A stretch of DNA of 64,000 bases from Clostridium tepidum (GTDB taxonomy: Bacteria; Bacillota; Clostridia; Clostridiales; Clostridiaceae). The DNA is taken from NCBI RefSeq assembly GCF_002008345.1, contig NZ_MRAE01000002.1:62001-126000 (forward strand), in the 5' to 3' direction. The notes under the pieces are model-generated. The model did no database searches. It saw only the letters and a list, made by a program, of their open reading frames with translations, and had not been told where the DNA came from. This document shows positions 17,736-28,027 of this stretch, one piece after another. The position numbers and the translations under genes are program-made. Numbering within the stretch: position 1 is the first letter of the stretch; each line of letters opens with the position of its first letter.

Positions 17736-18770
17736 CTATCTTTTTAAGTTAACTAATTCTTGAAGTATCTCATCTCCTGTAGTTATCATTTTACCACACG
17801 CTTGGAATGCTCTATTAGCAACTATCATTTCTGTAAATTCTTCTGCTAAATCTACATTAGACATTTCAATCATACCATTAAGCATATCTCCATACCCCTT
17901 GTCATTTTGCTTATCCTCATCTGTTCCACGAGGTGTTCTGATTATAGCGTCTCCAGAATTTGAAGAATTTTTATATAGATTTTTACCCATTTTTTCAAGT
18001 CCACCCTCGTTTTTAAATGAAGCCATGGCTACTTGTCCTAATGCCGCTGATTTTCCATTAACTAATGATGCTACAAGAACCCCATCCTTATCTATGCTAA
18101 AAGATTGAACTCTTACTTTTTTACCACCTTCAATCTCTATTTCATCAGGTATTCTTAATGGTATTAAATTTTCACCTTCATCAGCTGCTTTTAATTCTTT
18201 TGAGTCCGCATCTACAAAATTCATTGTTGCTTTTCCATCTGCATAAACTAAACTTGTATTACTTTCATCGCTCATAGCATATCCCATTACTCTAAATCCA
18301 TCAGAAGTTAAAAGATTTCCTTCTTTATCTAAAGTAAAAGAACCATCTCTAGTAAAATATACATCCATTGTACTACTATTTCCATCAATGGAACCTGCAA
18401 CTTTATCTTCAGTAGTCTCTGTAATTATACTTGTTGTACTTGTTATATCTCCCTTTCCTACTATAAAATATCCTGGTCCATCTATAGCCATATCTAAATT
18501 TCTTCCTGTTGTTTGCATATTACCTGTAGTAAATTTAGTATATATTCCTGCTACTTGTACACCTAATCCTACTTGTCTTGGATTTGTACCTCCCAAATTA
18601 GCGCTTGGTGCTGATGCACTAGACATATTTTGACTTAACATATCTTGAAATCTAACACTTTGAGCTTTAAAAGCTGTAGTATTAGCATTAGCTATATTAT
18701 TACCTACTATATCTAATTTTGTTTGTTGAGCTTTAAGTCCACTTATACCTGAATACATTGATCTTAACAT
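17736..18770 (-). CDS. flgE: Flagellar hook protein FlgE
   Basis: A hook protein of 344 residues. The N-terminus is MLRSMYSGISGLKAQQTKLD with VGNNIANANTTAFK; the C-terminal helix holds EEFTEMIVANRAFQACGKMI. Exported and assembled into the hook under the FlgD cap. The start chosen is the ATG 7 bases after GGAGGG; an in-frame TTG further up is inside that binding site. A 245-base spacer with the inverted repeat separates it from flbD. Confidence 0.95.
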   Translation of the reverse strand: MLRSMYSGISGLKAQQTKLDIVGNNIANANTTAFKAQSVRFQDMLSQNMSSASAPSANLGGTNPRQVGLGVQVAGIYTKFTTGNMQTTGRNLDMAIDGPGYFIVGKGDITSTTSIITETTEDKVAGSIDGNSSTMDVYFTRDGSFTLDKEGNLLTSDGFRVMGYAMSDESNTSLVYADGKATMNFVDADSKELKAADEGENLIPLRIPDEIEIEGGKKVRVQSFSIDKDGVLVASLVNGKSAALGQVAMASFKNEGGLEKMGKNLYKNSSNSGDAIIRTPRGTDEDKQNDKGYGDMLNGMIEMSNVDLAEEFTEMIVANRAFQACGKMITTGDEILQELVNLKR

Positions 18771-18852
18771 ATAAAATCCCTCCAATTTTTTTAAGGGGTA
18801 ATATCTTTGTATCTTTCATTCTACAAAGTAAAGCTTCCTAAACCGGTCCAGC

Positions 18853-19272
18853 TTATATTATTACCGCACTATCTATATTTGTAAAAACATTATCCTTACT
18901 TTCTTCTTTTGTCATAGCTGTTATTACTGTCCTATTTTTTATAGAGGTTATTAAAGCTGCATCCTTGCATAATATTAAACACTCCCTGCTTCCCTTCTTG
19001 TCAGCTATATTTATAGCCCTATTTATACTATTCATATCTTCTTCTGATAGATTTATATTCCTAGATTTCATCCTATCAAAGGCATGCTTTGATATTAAAA
19101 AACTTTCTTCCTTGCCTTTTTTATTAACTTTATCATTATTATTTATTTTTTGATTTAATAATTTTTCAAAACTTTCTGTTTTTTGTTCAGTTTTAACGTT
19201 TCTATTTTTTAAGGATGTATAATTATAATCTTCTATTAACTGTAACTTACCATTTATAATTTTAAATGACAT
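18853..19272 (-). CDS. Flagellar operon protein, TIGR02530 type
   Basis: A 139-residue protein between flgD and flgE. The second half (SKHAFDRMKSRNINLSEEDM, then AINIADKKGSRECLILCKDAALI) matches the small family called flagellar operon protein TIGR02530, found in Firmicutes at this place. Function is not established. The N-terminal 50 residues are charged and variable. Its ATG overlaps the end of flgD by 11 bases. Confidence 0.85.
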   Translation of the reverse strand: MSFKIINGKLQLIEDYNYTSLKNRNVKTEQKTESFEKLLNQKINNNDKVNKKGKEESFLISKHAFDRMKSRNINLSEEDMNSINRAINIADKKGSRECLILCKDAALITSIKNRTVITAMTKEESKDNVFTNIDSAVII

Positions 19273-20095
19273 ATTCTTTCACACCCTTATTTTTTTCTTC
19301 TGCCTCGTTTTCATTTTCATCTCCATCAGAAGGATTAGATGGGTCTACTGGTTTTTCAATATCGCCAAAGTCACCATTTTCTTGTACATTTGTTACATAT
19401 TCAAATGGTACATATATATCTTCCTCTTTGCCATCTTTTGTTATAGTAACTCTAACACTTACTCCTAAACCATTTCTGACTACACCTTTTACCACACCTA
19501 TTAATTTTTCTACTCCATCATCCATTAGTACATGTTTTCCTATTAAACTCACTGCATTTAATAAATCATTGTTATATTTAGAATTTTCGTTTATATCATC
19601 TGTAATATTTAATACATCTTCCATAGGAAATTCTCCAATTTTTCCTGGCTCATACTCTATACTTAATTTAATCTCATCACCACTTTTTATTACATTTCTT
19701 ACAATCCCTGCATATTGATTACCTTGTGAATCAAACTTTCTAAGTAGTACTACTTTACCTATAAAACTAGATGCTCCTGTTAATTTCATCATACTATTTA
19801 AATTAGCCATTTGTTCTAAAGATGAAAATTGTGCTAACTGAGATACGTATTCTGTTCCATCCTTTGCATTAGTTGGATCTTGGTTTGCAAGTTCTGCAGC
19901 TAATATCTTAAAAAAAGCATTTTTGTCAAGATCTTGTCCTTTTTTAATAATTCTAGTACCTCTATCAGTTTTAATACCTGTTGCATCTTGTACTTTTTCT
20001 ATTATGCTTTTTTCATTTTCTTTTTTATCCTTATCACTGGTTTTTTTAGTTGTATCAGTATAAAGTGAATAATTTGAATTAATTGTTGTTGGCAT
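19262..20095 (-). CDS. flgD: Hook assembly (capping) protein FlgD
   Basis: A 277-residue FlgD. The family core LDKNAFFKILAAELANQDPTNAKD is at about residues 55-80, followed by YVSQLAQFSSLEQMANLNSM. The long acidic C-terminus is variable. FlgD sits on the growing hook tip and lets FlgE subunits assemble. It lies between fliK and the TIGR02530 gene. Confidence 0.93.
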   Translation of the reverse strand: MPTTINSNYSLYTDTTKKTSDKDKKENEKSIIEKVQDATGIKTDRGTRIIKKGQDLDKNAFFKILAAELANQDPTNAKDGTEYVSQLAQFSSLEQMANLNSMMKLTGASSFIGKVVLLRKFDSQGNQYAGIVRNVIKSGDEIKLSIEYEPGKIGEFPMEDVLNITDDINENSKYNNDLLNAVSLIGKHVLMDDGVEKLIGVVKGVVRNGLGVSVRVTITKDGKEEDIYVPFEYVTNVQENGDFGDIEKPVDPSNPSDGDENENEAEEKNKGVKEYVI

Positions 20096-20124
20096 ATATT
20101 ACACCTCCATTCTATCTTTTAATA

Positions 20125-21516
20125 TTAAGCTAATATATTTACATTTCCATCTATACTACTTACATTTTCTTCTTCTGGTATTTCATCTTCAGATGATAAT
20201 TCAACTTTATTTGCTGACTTTGACGTATGACCATTTTTATTTTTTTCATTTCCTTGTTTAAAAAAGGTTGTATCTTCATTGTATATATTTAAAGAAAGCT
20301 CTTGAACCTTTATACCAGAATTTTGAAGATTATCTTCTATTAACTGCATATTAGAATTTAATAAATTATAAGCTTCTTTTGTAGTAGCTCCTATATTAGC
20401 TTTCATAATGCCACCTTCCATTGTTATTTTTATAAATACTTCTCCTAATTCCTTTGGCATTATTTTTACTGTTAAGTCTTTTACATTATTTAATTCCATA
20501 TATTTTATAGACTTTATTATATCTGCATTCATAGTATCTTTATTTATTACTAATTTTCCTAAAGCTTCTTTTGACGACAATTCATTTATGTTGGTAGAAT
20601 TTTTAAGATGAGACATAAAATTAACAGTTTTATTTATTTTATCTCCTGTTCCTTGTTCTTTTTTTTCTAAAAGTCCCTTTAAAAGCTTGTCTTCTTTAGA
20701 ACTATTTTCTTTTAAACTAGAAGAATTATCTTCTTCTGATATTAATAATTCATCTACTTTTATTTTAAAGTCCATCGGCAAATTATTTTTAGATTCTTCC
20801 TTTAAGATGCTTTCCATTTCACTTTTGATATCTCTTAGCAGGCTTAACTTTTCCTTATTAGGTTCCTTTTCAATTTGCATCTGAAGCTTATTTGAAAAAG
20901 TTTCTAATATGTCTTTATATAAATAATTTTCATTTGTAAAATTTAATTTATTAAATTCCTCACCTAAAATATCTTTTATTTCTATTAGTAATTGTTCTTT
21001 ATTTCCACTGTCTTCAGATAAATTATTTAATAAAACTTTTAATTTATCCAAATTCTCTTCCAAGTTTCCACCTAGTTTTATATTCTCTTTAAAATATAAG
21101 CACTGTAATATAGAATTAAGCAATGCTATAAACCCATCTAAATCTCCAGATTTTTTAAGCTTATTAGCTAATTTCTCCAAATCCTCTACGGATTTTATAG
21201 AATCTAATTCTTCCTTGGAAAATCCATGCTCTTCTAATTTATCTTTTATTTTTTGTATATCCTCTTTATTTACTTCTGATATTATACTGCTATTTTTACT
21301 ATTTGTATTTTCATCTTTAACTAAAGAATTTTTATTATCTTTATAAATATCATTATTATTTTTTACATAAATATTTTTATCTTTAACAACATTTTTATTA
21401 GAAGATATATTATTTAGCAGTTCATTAAAAGAATAGGACTTTTCATTTTCATTGCTTATATTTTTAGTAGTTGAATTATTTTCAATTTTAGTAAATCCAC
21501 TTACTCTTAAATCCAC
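20125..21516 (-). CDS. fliK: Flagellar hook-length control protein FliK
   Basis: A FliK of about 463 residues. The first 340 residues are low-complexity Asn/Lys/Ser/Glu sequence. The conserved C-terminal domain reads LTVKIMPKELGEVFIKITMEGG and NSGIKVQELSLNI. FliK measures hook length and triggers the FlhB export switch. GTG at residue 4 of the longest frame follows GGAGGTGATAAAT with ideal spacing, so it is taken as the start. The fliJ stop codon lies within that binding site. Confidence 0.9.
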   Translation of the reverse strand: MDLRVSGFTKIENNSTTKNISNENEKSYSFNELLNNISSNKNVVKDKNIYVKNNNDIYKDNKNSLVKDENTNSKNSSIISEVNKEDIQKIKDKLEEHGFSKEELDSIKSVEDLEKLANKLKKSGDLDGFIALLNSILQCLYFKENIKLGGNLEENLDKLKVLLNNLSEDSGNKEQLLIEIKDILGEEFNKLNFTNENYLYKDILETFSNKLQMQIEKEPNKEKLSLLRDIKSEMESILKEESKNNLPMDFKIKVDELLISEEDNSSSLKENSSKEDKLLKGLLEKKEQGTGDKINKTVNFMSHLKNSTNINELSSKEALGKLVINKDTMNADIIKSIKYMELNNVKDLTVKIMPKELGEVFIKITMEGGIMKANIGATTKEAYNLLNSNMQLIEDNLQNSGIKVQELSLNIYNEDTTFFKQGNEKNKNGHTSKSANKVELSSEDEIPEEENVSSIDGNVNILA

Positions 21517-21521
21517 ATTTA

Positions 21522-21959
21522 TCACCTCCTTTCAGTGTTTCTTATAAAGGCATAAAGAGCAAATTCATCATTATTTTTTTGCTCTATCATATTTTGTTCT
21601 TTTTCAAAAGCTAATTTATCTTTTTCTTTTAAAATTTCTACAGTTTTTCTTTCTACTTGCTTTGTTTTTAATTCTTCTCTTCTTTTTTCTACTATCTTAA
21701 GTTTTTCTTGTAATTCATTTGTCGTTTCATTTATACAAAAATTTAATGAATTTAAATAATTATGTCGTATCTTTTTTTCTAATATAGAATCATTTAGGTT
21801 TAATCTATTGTATTTGGCATAATTATTTTTTAATTTAAATAATCTTTCTTCCGTATTATTCTTTTCAATTTGAGCCTGCTTAAATTTCATTTTACTTTCT
21901 TCTTCTTTCTTTTCTCTTATATCTAAAAGCTTTTGAAGTTTAAAAGAATACCCCTTCAT
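21522..21959 (-). CDS. fliJ: Flagellar export protein FliJ
   Basis: A 145-residue coiled-coil protein beginning YSFKLQKLLDIREKKEEE, the usual FliJ start, and Lys/Glu-rich throughout. FliJ is the rotor-like stalk in the FliI ATPase hexamer and cycles chaperones. It lies directly after fliI, and its stop overlaps the fliK ribosome binding site. Confidence 0.9.
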   Translation of the reverse strand: MKGYSFKLQKLLDIREKKEEESKMKFKQAQIEKNNTEERLFKLKNNYAKYNRLNLNDSILEKKIRHNYLNSLNFCINETTNELQEKLKIVEKRREELKTKQVERKTVEILKEKDKLAFEKEQNMIEQKNNDEFALYAFIRNTERR

Positions 21960-22035
21960 TCAAATACCTACCTTCTTTTAAAAAGTAATAAATATTGCTT
22001 ATAGTCCTTGGATTCTTAATTTTGAAAAATATTTT

Positions 22036-23352
22036 TTAATTTTCAAACATACTTTTAAGAACAGACACACTTTCCTCAAAGGAATGCTGTTCTCCTATTC
22101 CCTGTTTTAAAAAAGATATTATTGAATCATAATAGTGTATAGCCATATCTACTTTAGGGTTACTTCCTTTAACATAGGCCCCTATATTTATAAGATCTTC
22201 TGAATTCTTATATGTAGCTAAAAGATCCCTTGCCATCCCAGCTGCATCTTTATGTTCTTTTGATGCAATCTCAGACATAAGTCTACTTACACTACTTAAA
22301 ACATCTATGGCTGGATAATGATTTTTGGAAGCTAAGCTTCTAGACAAAACTATATGACCATCTAATATACCTCTTACAGCATCAGCAATAGGTTCATTAA
22401 AATCATCTCCATCAACTAAAACTGTATAAAATGCAGTTATTGATCCTTTGTTAGACATTCCTGATCTTTCCATAAGTCTTGGTAGTTTTGCAAATACTGA
22501 AGGCGTATAACCTTTAGTTGCTGGTGGCTCCCCTATAGCTAGTCCTATTTCTCTTTGTGCCATAGCAAATCTTGTCACAGAATCCATCATAAGAATAACT
22601 TTTTTTCCTTGGTCTCTAAAATATTCAGCTATAGCTGTAGCTGTAAAGGCCCCCTTTAATCTAACTAAAGCAGGTTTATCAGAAGTAGCACAAACTATAA
22701 CAGACTTTTTAAGACCTTCCTCTCCTAAATCCTTTTCTATAAAATCTCTTACTTCTCTACCTCTTTCTCCTATTAATGCTATAACATTTATATCTGCTTC
22801 TGCATATTTTGCAATCATGCCTAAAGTAGTACTCTTACCTACTCCACTACCTGCAAATATACCTATTCTCTGTCCTTCACCTACAGTTATAAATCCGTCT
22901 ATAGCCTTTATGCCTGTAGGTATAACATCCTTTATTCTTCTTCTCTTCATAGGATCAGGAGGGTCACTATCCAAAGCATATGGACTTCCCTCCATTAACT
23001 CTTCTCCCTCTAATGGTTTACCAAGTCCATCTAAAACTTTACCTAATATATTATCTGAACATATAACACTAAGAGGTTTTCCTTGAGGTATTACCCTGCA
23101 TCCTGGTGCTATACCTATAAGTTCTCCTAAAGGCATTAGTATAACATTTTCTTCTTTAAAACCAACTACTTCACAAGGAATTGTTTGATTTTTTTCATTG
23201 TATATAATACAAACCTCTCCTACAAAAGCTTTTATCCCTTCAACTTCTACAGTTAATCCTATAACTTTTCTAACAGTACCTTCCATGTAGTTAAAATTAG
23301 TTTCTTTAATTCTTTTTTCTATTTTCTGAAAATCTATTTCTAACATGGACAT
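22036..23352 (-). CDS. fliI: Flagellum-specific ATPase FliI
   Basis: An export ATPase of 438 residues related to F1 beta. Walker A is GSGVGKSTT, Walker B is in VILMMDSVTRFAMAQRE, and GERGREVRDF is present. It powers and orders export of flagellar proteins with FliH and FliJ. The ATG chosen is 8 bases after AAGGTG; a GTG 9 bases upstream is inside the binding site. Confidence 0.96.
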   Translation of the reverse strand: MSMLEIDFQKIEKRIKETNFNYMEGTVRKVIGLTVEVEGIKAFVGEVCIIYNEKNQTIPCEVVGFKEENVILMPLGELIGIAPGCRVIPQGKPLSVICSDNILGKVLDGLGKPLEGEELMEGSPYALDSDPPDPMKRRRIKDVIPTGIKAIDGFITVGEGQRIGIFAGSGVGKSTTLGMIAKYAEADINVIALIGERGREVRDFIEKDLGEEGLKKSVIVCATSDKPALVRLKGAFTATAIAEYFRDQGKKVILMMDSVTRFAMAQREIGLAIGEPPATKGYTPSVFAKLPRLMERSGMSNKGSITAFYTVLVDGDDFNEPIADAVRGILDGHIVLSRSLASKNHYPAIDVLSSVSRLMSEIASKEHKDAAGMARDLLATYKNSEDLINIGAYVKGSNPKVDMAIHYYDSIISFLKQGIGEQHSFEESVSVLKSMFEN

Positions 23353-23396
23353 CAAATTCACACCTTATCATTTAAAGTAATTGTATAAATTTTGTT

Positions 23397-24173
23397 TTAT
23401 TTTTCATTTATCAATAATTCTTTAATTTTATCTAAAGCAGTATCTAAAGAGGCTATAATTTTCCCTTGCTCTGTTTCTATAATTATTTCTCCATCTTTTA
23501 AAGAAGTATCTTCTATTACAAATATTTCTCCTCTATATGGAAGTTGGTTTTTCCAAAGTTCTGATTTATCTTTTATTTCTTCATAATAATAAGCATTACT
23601 TTTAACTATAAAAGTAGCAGACTTCTTTGATTCTTCAAGCTTCTCATATATAATTTCATTCATAGAAGACTTGTCTTTCACCTCATGTCTTAACACTTCT
23701 TCAACTATAGTAAAAACTAAATTTCTGATTTCATCTTCTTTTTCCTTTAAATAGCTGTTATATTGCTGTTCAGTATCTAAAAGCATTTTATTAGATTTTT
23801 CAATCATTTGTTCATAAGCACTTTTACCTTTTTCTATATAGGTTTCATAGGCATCTTTATATCCAGATTTTTTTCCTTCATCATAGCCTTTTTTGTGACC
23901 TTCATCATAACCTTTTTTAAATGCTTCTTCTTCAACAGTTTCAGCTTCACAATAAGCCTTTGATAGTAGTTCTTCAGATTTACGTCTAGCATTTTCTAAT
24001 ATATTCTTAGCTAAATTTTCATAACTTTCTATAAAATTCTTAGAATTTTCTTCTTCTATTTCTTTTATTTCTTTTTTTAAAGTTACTACTGGCTTTTCGT
24101 AATTAGTTTTTATCATTTCTTTACCTTGATTTACTACGCTGCTTTTTTTAATGACTTTATACAATGATTGCAT
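23397..24173 (-). CDS. fliH: Flagellar assembly protein FliH
   Basis: A 258-residue FliH, the regulator and anchor of FliI. It holds a long charged coiled coil with tandem GYDEGHKKGYDEG-type heptads (about residues 95-115), the glycine-rich repeat typical of FliH, and a C-terminal FliI-contact domain. The start chosen is the ATG after GAGGTGG, which lies inside the end of fliG; the longer frame starts with GTG in that binding site. Confidence 0.88.
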   Translation of the reverse strand: MQSLYKVIKKSSVVNQGKEMIKTNYEKPVVTLKKEIKEIEEENSKNFIESYENLAKNILENARRKSEELLSKAYCEAETVEEEAFKKGYDEGHKKGYDEGKKSGYKDAYETYIEKGKSAYEQMIEKSNKMLLDTEQQYNSYLKEKEDEIRNLVFTIVEEVLRHEVKDKSSMNEIIYEKLEESKKSATFIVKSNAYYYEEIKDKSELWKNQLPYRGEIFVIEDTSLKDGEIIIETEQGKIIASLDTALDKIKELLINEK

Positions 24174-25170
24174 CTTCGCCACCTCTTGATATTACTATCT
24201 CTCCAGCTTCGTCCAAACGTCTTATTATACTTACTATACCTTGTTGAGCCTTTTCTACGTCCATTATTCTTACAGGTCCTAAGAATTCTATATCTTCTTT
24301 TAAAGAGGATGCGGCTCTCTTAGATTGATTTCTAAATATAACATTGGCAACTTCTTCTGAAGATCCCTTTAAAGCTAACGCTAAATCCTTTGTCTCTACT
24401 TCTCTTAAAACTCTTTGGATTGCAATATCGTCTAAAGTTATTATATCTTCGAATACAAACATAGATTCTTTTATCTTTTCTGCTAATTCTGCATCTTCTC
24501 TTTGTAGTCCTTCTGTAATATTCTTTTCTGTAGTTCTGTCTACTTGATTTAATATATCTACAATAGTTGAAACTCCTCCTATAGTTGTAGCATCAGATCT
24601 AACTACTGAAGATAGTTTGCTGTCTAATACTTTTTCTATTTCTTTTACTACCATAGGTGAAGTAGCACTCATTGTAGCAATCCTATAAGCAACCTCTGAT
24701 TGCAAATCTTCAGGAAGGGCAGACAATATTTGCCCCGCCTTATCTGATTGCATATAGCATAAAACTAAAGCTATAGTTTGAGGATGTTCATTAGATATAG
24801 TATTTAAAAGTTGTGCTGGATCTGCTTTTCTAGCTATTGCAAAAGGTCTAAATTGTTGAGTAGCTTCTGTAACCTTATCTAATATTTCTAATGCTTTTTG
24901 GCTGCCTAAAGCTTTTCCTAAAAGATTTTTTGCATACTCAAAACCACCTTCTAATATATAGTCCTTAGCCTTATTTATTTGTATAAATTCTTCTAATATC
25001 TCTTGTTTCAATTCTGATTTTACAGAAGTTATATTAGCAATTTCATAGGTTATTTTTTGTATTTCTGACTCTGGTAATCTTTTTATTATACCAGCAGAGG
25101 CCTCAGGACCTAAAGCAATAAATAGTATTGCTGCTTTTTGAACTCCTGTTAATTTATCATCTTTAGCCAT
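24157..25170 (-). CDS. fliG: Flagellar motor switch protein FliG
   Basis: A 337-residue rotor protein. The N-terminal domain reads LTGVQKAAILFIALGPEASAGI, the middle domain EHPQTIALVLCYM, and the C-terminal torque domain has the charged helix DDIAIQRVLREVETKDLALALKG. FliG links the FliF ring to the C ring and contacts MotA. Fli M/N/Y genes were not found in this window. It overlaps fliH. Confidence 0.96.
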   Translation of the reverse strand: MAKDDKLTGVQKAAILFIALGPEASAGIIKRLPESEIQKITYEIANITSVKSELKQEILEEFIQINKAKDYILEGGFEYAKNLLGKALGSQKALEILDKVTEATQQFRPFAIARKADPAQLLNTISNEHPQTIALVLCYMQSDKAGQILSALPEDLQSEVAYRIATMSATSPMVVKEIEKVLDSKLSSVVRSDATTIGGVSTIVDILNQVDRTTEKNITEGLQREDAELAEKIKESMFVFEDIITLDDIAIQRVLREVETKDLALALKGSSEEVANVIFRNQSKRAASSLKEDIEFLGPVRIMDVEKAQQGIVSIIRRLDEAGEIVISRGGEDAIIV

Positions 25171-25176
25171 ATATTA

Positions 25177-26757
25177 TCACCTCTCATCCTCTGCTAGCCA
25201 TGATTTAATGATTTCTGCCACTTGATCAGGTTTGTCCTTAGCATATTTTCTTATTTCATTTTCAATATGAGATTTTTCATCCTGTGCTTCTAAATCTATA
25301 GGTTTAAACTTAGGCACTTGTTCAGTTTCACTATCATTATCATCTATTAAAATATCAATGCCTTCTTCATCATCTTCGTATTCTTCATCTCTTTTTCTTC
25401 TCTTAACTACAAAGAATATGATTGCTCCTAATAGTATTAATGCACCCAACCCTATGGCTGTAAATAATTTTATTCTTTCTTTTCTCTTTTCGGCTTTTTC
25501 CATTTCTTCTAAGTCTTTTTTAACTTTGTCCTTAGCCTCTGTATCAAATGGTAGTCCTTCTATACTTATAGTGTCCCCTCTTTTTTCATCATACCCTATA
25601 GCAGATACAGCTAAGTTTCTAACAGCAGTTCTAGTTTCTTCATCTATATTTCCATCTAAAACTATAGATGCTGTTAATCTTTTTACTGAACCTGGGGCCT
25701 TTATACTATCTTGCTGTGTTTTTGATACCTCATAGTTTTTAGTAGTTTCATCTCTAGAAGATCTTTCACTTCCATTATTATTTTCTGTAGTCCTATTTAC
25801 CATATTATTGTCTACTACACTACCATTAGCGTTATTTCCACCTGTATTGTTTTGATTTTGTTCTTTAATATTATGTTCACTAACTACTACATTTTTAGGA
25901 TCATAAGTTACAGAGTTAGTCTTAACTGCATCAAAATCTAAATCTGTATTAACATTAACTTTAACCTTGTCTTTTCCATAAACAGCTTCTAGCATAGCAA
26001 CTAATCTGTTTTGAAGATCTTTTTCATAGTTCTTTTTAAGTTGTTGTTGCTTTTCTGCTGAAGTTGTAGCCTCTTCTAAGCTACCTGAATCATCAAACAA
26101 ACCTTTTGTTAAAAGATTCATATTATTATCAATTACTTCTACATTTTCTTTTGGTATATTTTTTACACTTCCACTTATCAAAGCTACTATAGATTTAACT
26201 TGCTCTTTGCTAAGTGTTTGTCCTTGTTTTAAATTTAAAGTAACAGATGCACTACCAGGTTGCGTTTCTTTTACAAAAGCTGTTTCTTCTGGAAGAACTA
26301 AATGAACTCTACTATTATCCACTTGCGGGAAACCCTTTATAGTTCTTTCTAATTCTCCTTGAAGAGCTCTTTGATAATTTATTTTCATTTCTTGATCTGT
26401 TTCTCCAAATTGGCTTTTGTCTAATATTTCAAATCCTTGACTACCATTAGTTAATGTAACTTCAGATAACATTTGCATTCTTAGTTCATCAACTTGATCC
26501 TCAGGTACTAATATACTATTTCCTTCTACTTTAGCTTCAACTTTCTTATCTTTTAATTTTTGAAGTACTGCACCAGAGTCATTAGAATCCATATTAGAGA
26601 ATAAAACTGCATACTTAGTTTTCCCAAAATAAAGAGATAATGCAATAATAGATGTTATAAGTCCTAGAAATATTATAGAAAAAGCTATTTTCTTTACTTT
26701 ACTAAATCCTGTCCACTTTTCTTTTAACCCTTTAAAAAACTCCTTAAGCTTATTCAT
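25177..26757 (-). CDS. fliF: Flagellar MS-ring protein FliF
   Basis: A 526-residue protein with two membrane segments (about residues 23-45 and 433-455). Family sequence between them includes MNINYQRALQGELERTI-like and NSRVHLVLPEE. The Asn-rich middle (QNQNNTGGNNANG) is variable. The C-terminus binds FliG. FliF forms the membrane ring on which the flagellum is built. ATG is preferred to the adjacent TTG. Confidence 0.96.
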   Translation of the reverse strand: MNKLKEFFKGLKEKWTGFSKVKKIAFSIIFLGLITSIIALSLYFGKTKYAVLFSNMDSNDSGAVLQKLKDKKVEAKVEGNSILVPEDQVDELRMQMLSEVTLTNGSQGFEILDKSQFGETDQEMKINYQRALQGELERTIKGFPQVDNSRVHLVLPEETAFVKETQPGSASVTLNLKQGQTLSKEQVKSIVALISGSVKNIPKENVEVIDNNMNLLTKGLFDDSGSLEEATTSAEKQQQLKKNYEKDLQNRLVAMLEAVYGKDKVKVNVNTDLDFDAVKTNSVTYDPKNVVVSEHNIKEQNQNNTGGNNANGSVVDNNMVNRTTENNNGSERSSRDETTKNYEVSKTQQDSIKAPGSVKRLTASIVLDGNIDEETRTAVRNLAVSAIGYDEKRGDTISIEGLPFDTEAKDKVKKDLEEMEKAEKRKERIKLFTAIGLGALILLGAIIFFVVKRRKRDEEYEDDEEGIDILIDDNDSETEQVPKFKPIDLEAQDEKSHIENEIRKYAKDKPDQVAEIIKSWLAEDER

Positions 26758-26772
26758 CAAAAGCTCCCCTTA

Positions 26773-27087
26773 CTATAATTGCATTCTACTTAATTCTTGA
26801 TAAGCTTCTACTAACTTATTTCTAACTTGAACTGCTAACTCCATGGACATTTTAGCTTCTTCTGCATTAAGCATTACATTATGTATATCTATTTCCTCAC
26901 CTTTTATAAAAGCTTCTGTACTATTATCTGCTTTAATTTGTTTTGCATTTACTCCATCTAATTTATCTTTTAATATTTTGGTAAAATTAACTTTTTCTAT
27001 ATTATTTTCTTGATCATTTTCACTAATAAAATTTTTATTAAAATTATCAAAAACCTTTATATTTGGTACAAATTCATTTATCCTCAT
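26773..27087 (-). CDS. fliE: Hook-basal body protein FliE
   Basis: A 104-residue FliE, the adaptor between MS ring and rod. The conserved C-terminus reads IHNVMLNAEEAKMSMELAVQ and NKLVEAYQELSRMQL. ATG 6 bases after AGGAGAG is chosen over an upstream TTG. Confidence 0.93.
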   Translation of the reverse strand: MRINEFVPNIKVFDNFNKNFISENDQENNIEKVNFTKILKDKLDGVNAKQIKADNSTEAFIKGEEIDIHNVMLNAEEAKMSMELAVQVRNKLVEAYQELSRMQL

Positions 27088-27098
27088 AATCAACTCTC

Positions 27099-27533
27099 CT
27101 ATTTACCAATTTCTAACGCTTTTCCAAACATTGATTTTTCTGCATTCATAACTGTTACATTTGCCTCATAAGTACGAACTGAAGTCATCATATCTGCCAT
27201 TTCATTTAATACATTTACGTTAGGCATAGATACATATCCTTCAGCATCTGCATCTGGATGAGATGGATCATACATTCTTCTTACAGGTGAAGAATCTTCA
27301 ACTATACCTACAGATTTGACTCCATAAAGTTTCTTTTCAGTTTTGCCATTTCTTTTATTTAATTCATTGTTAAGATTTTCTTCAAAAACAGCTATTTTTC
27401 TTTTATAAGGACCACCATTCTCTGTCCTTGTAGTAGTAGCATTAGCAATATTAGAAGCTATAGTATCCATTCTTAATCTTTCAGCGGATAACCCACTAGC
27501 ACTAATCCTCATAGTATCAAATGCTTTAATCAT
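27099..27533 (-). CDS. flgC: Flagellar proximal rod protein FlgC
   Basis: A 144-residue rod protein. N-terminal block [18 protein letters not shown] and [13 protein letters not shown]-terminal [22 protein letters not shown]. The ATG 6 bases after GGGGG gives the canonical MIKAFD start; the longer in-frame start is 18 bases upstream and includes that site. Confidence 0.94.
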   Translation of the reverse strand: MIKAFDTMRISASGLSAERLRMDTIASNIANATTTRTENGGPYKRKIAVFEENLNNELNKRNGKTEKKLYGVKSVGIVEDSSPVRRMYDPSHPDADAEGYVSMPNVNVLNEMADMMTSVRTYEANVTVMNAEKSMFGKALEIGK

Positions 27534-27625
27534 GTTCTTCCCCCTTTTCATTCTACTTATAAATTCCCATTTATTTTTTTGTAATCTTTTAAAAATTGTC
27601 CAAGTAAGATATAAATTTTCTTAGA

Positions 27626-28027
27626 TTATCTTCCATTAATAATGTATCTTGTAGTAGCTAATCTATTATTAACTTGAGTAACTAACGCATTATACATAAG
27701 TGCATTGGCTGAATTATTTACCATTTCATTGTCAATATCTACATTATTACCATCAGTTCTCATACTAGTGGAATCATCTATTTCTTCTTTAACTTGTCCA
27801 AATTCAAACCCATTATTTATATGTTTTTCTTTAGTAAGCTTCATATTTATATTATTCAAATTATCCTTTAATGTTTCTTCGAAAGTAACATAATGCCTTT
27901 TATAACCAGGAGTATTATAATTAGCTATGTTATTGGAAATAACTCTACTTCTATAAGATGATGCATCCATAGATTTTTTTAAAAGCTCATTAACCAATTG
28001 ACTATTAGACATATATTCTACTCTCAT
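27626..28027 (-). CDS. flgB: Flagellar proximal rod protein FlgB
   Basis: A 133-residue rod protein with SNNIANYNTPGYKR near the N-terminus and the C-terminal block MVNNSANALMYNALVTQVNNRL. First gene of the long basal body operon. GGGAG lies 8 bases before the ATG. Confidence 0.94.
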   Translation of the reverse strand: MRVEYMSNSQLVNELLKKSMDASSYRSRVISNNIANYNTPGYKRHYVTFEETLKDNLNNINMKLTKEKHINNGFEFGQVKEEIDDSTSMRTDGNNVDIDNEMVNNSANALMYNALVTQVNNRLATTRYIINGR

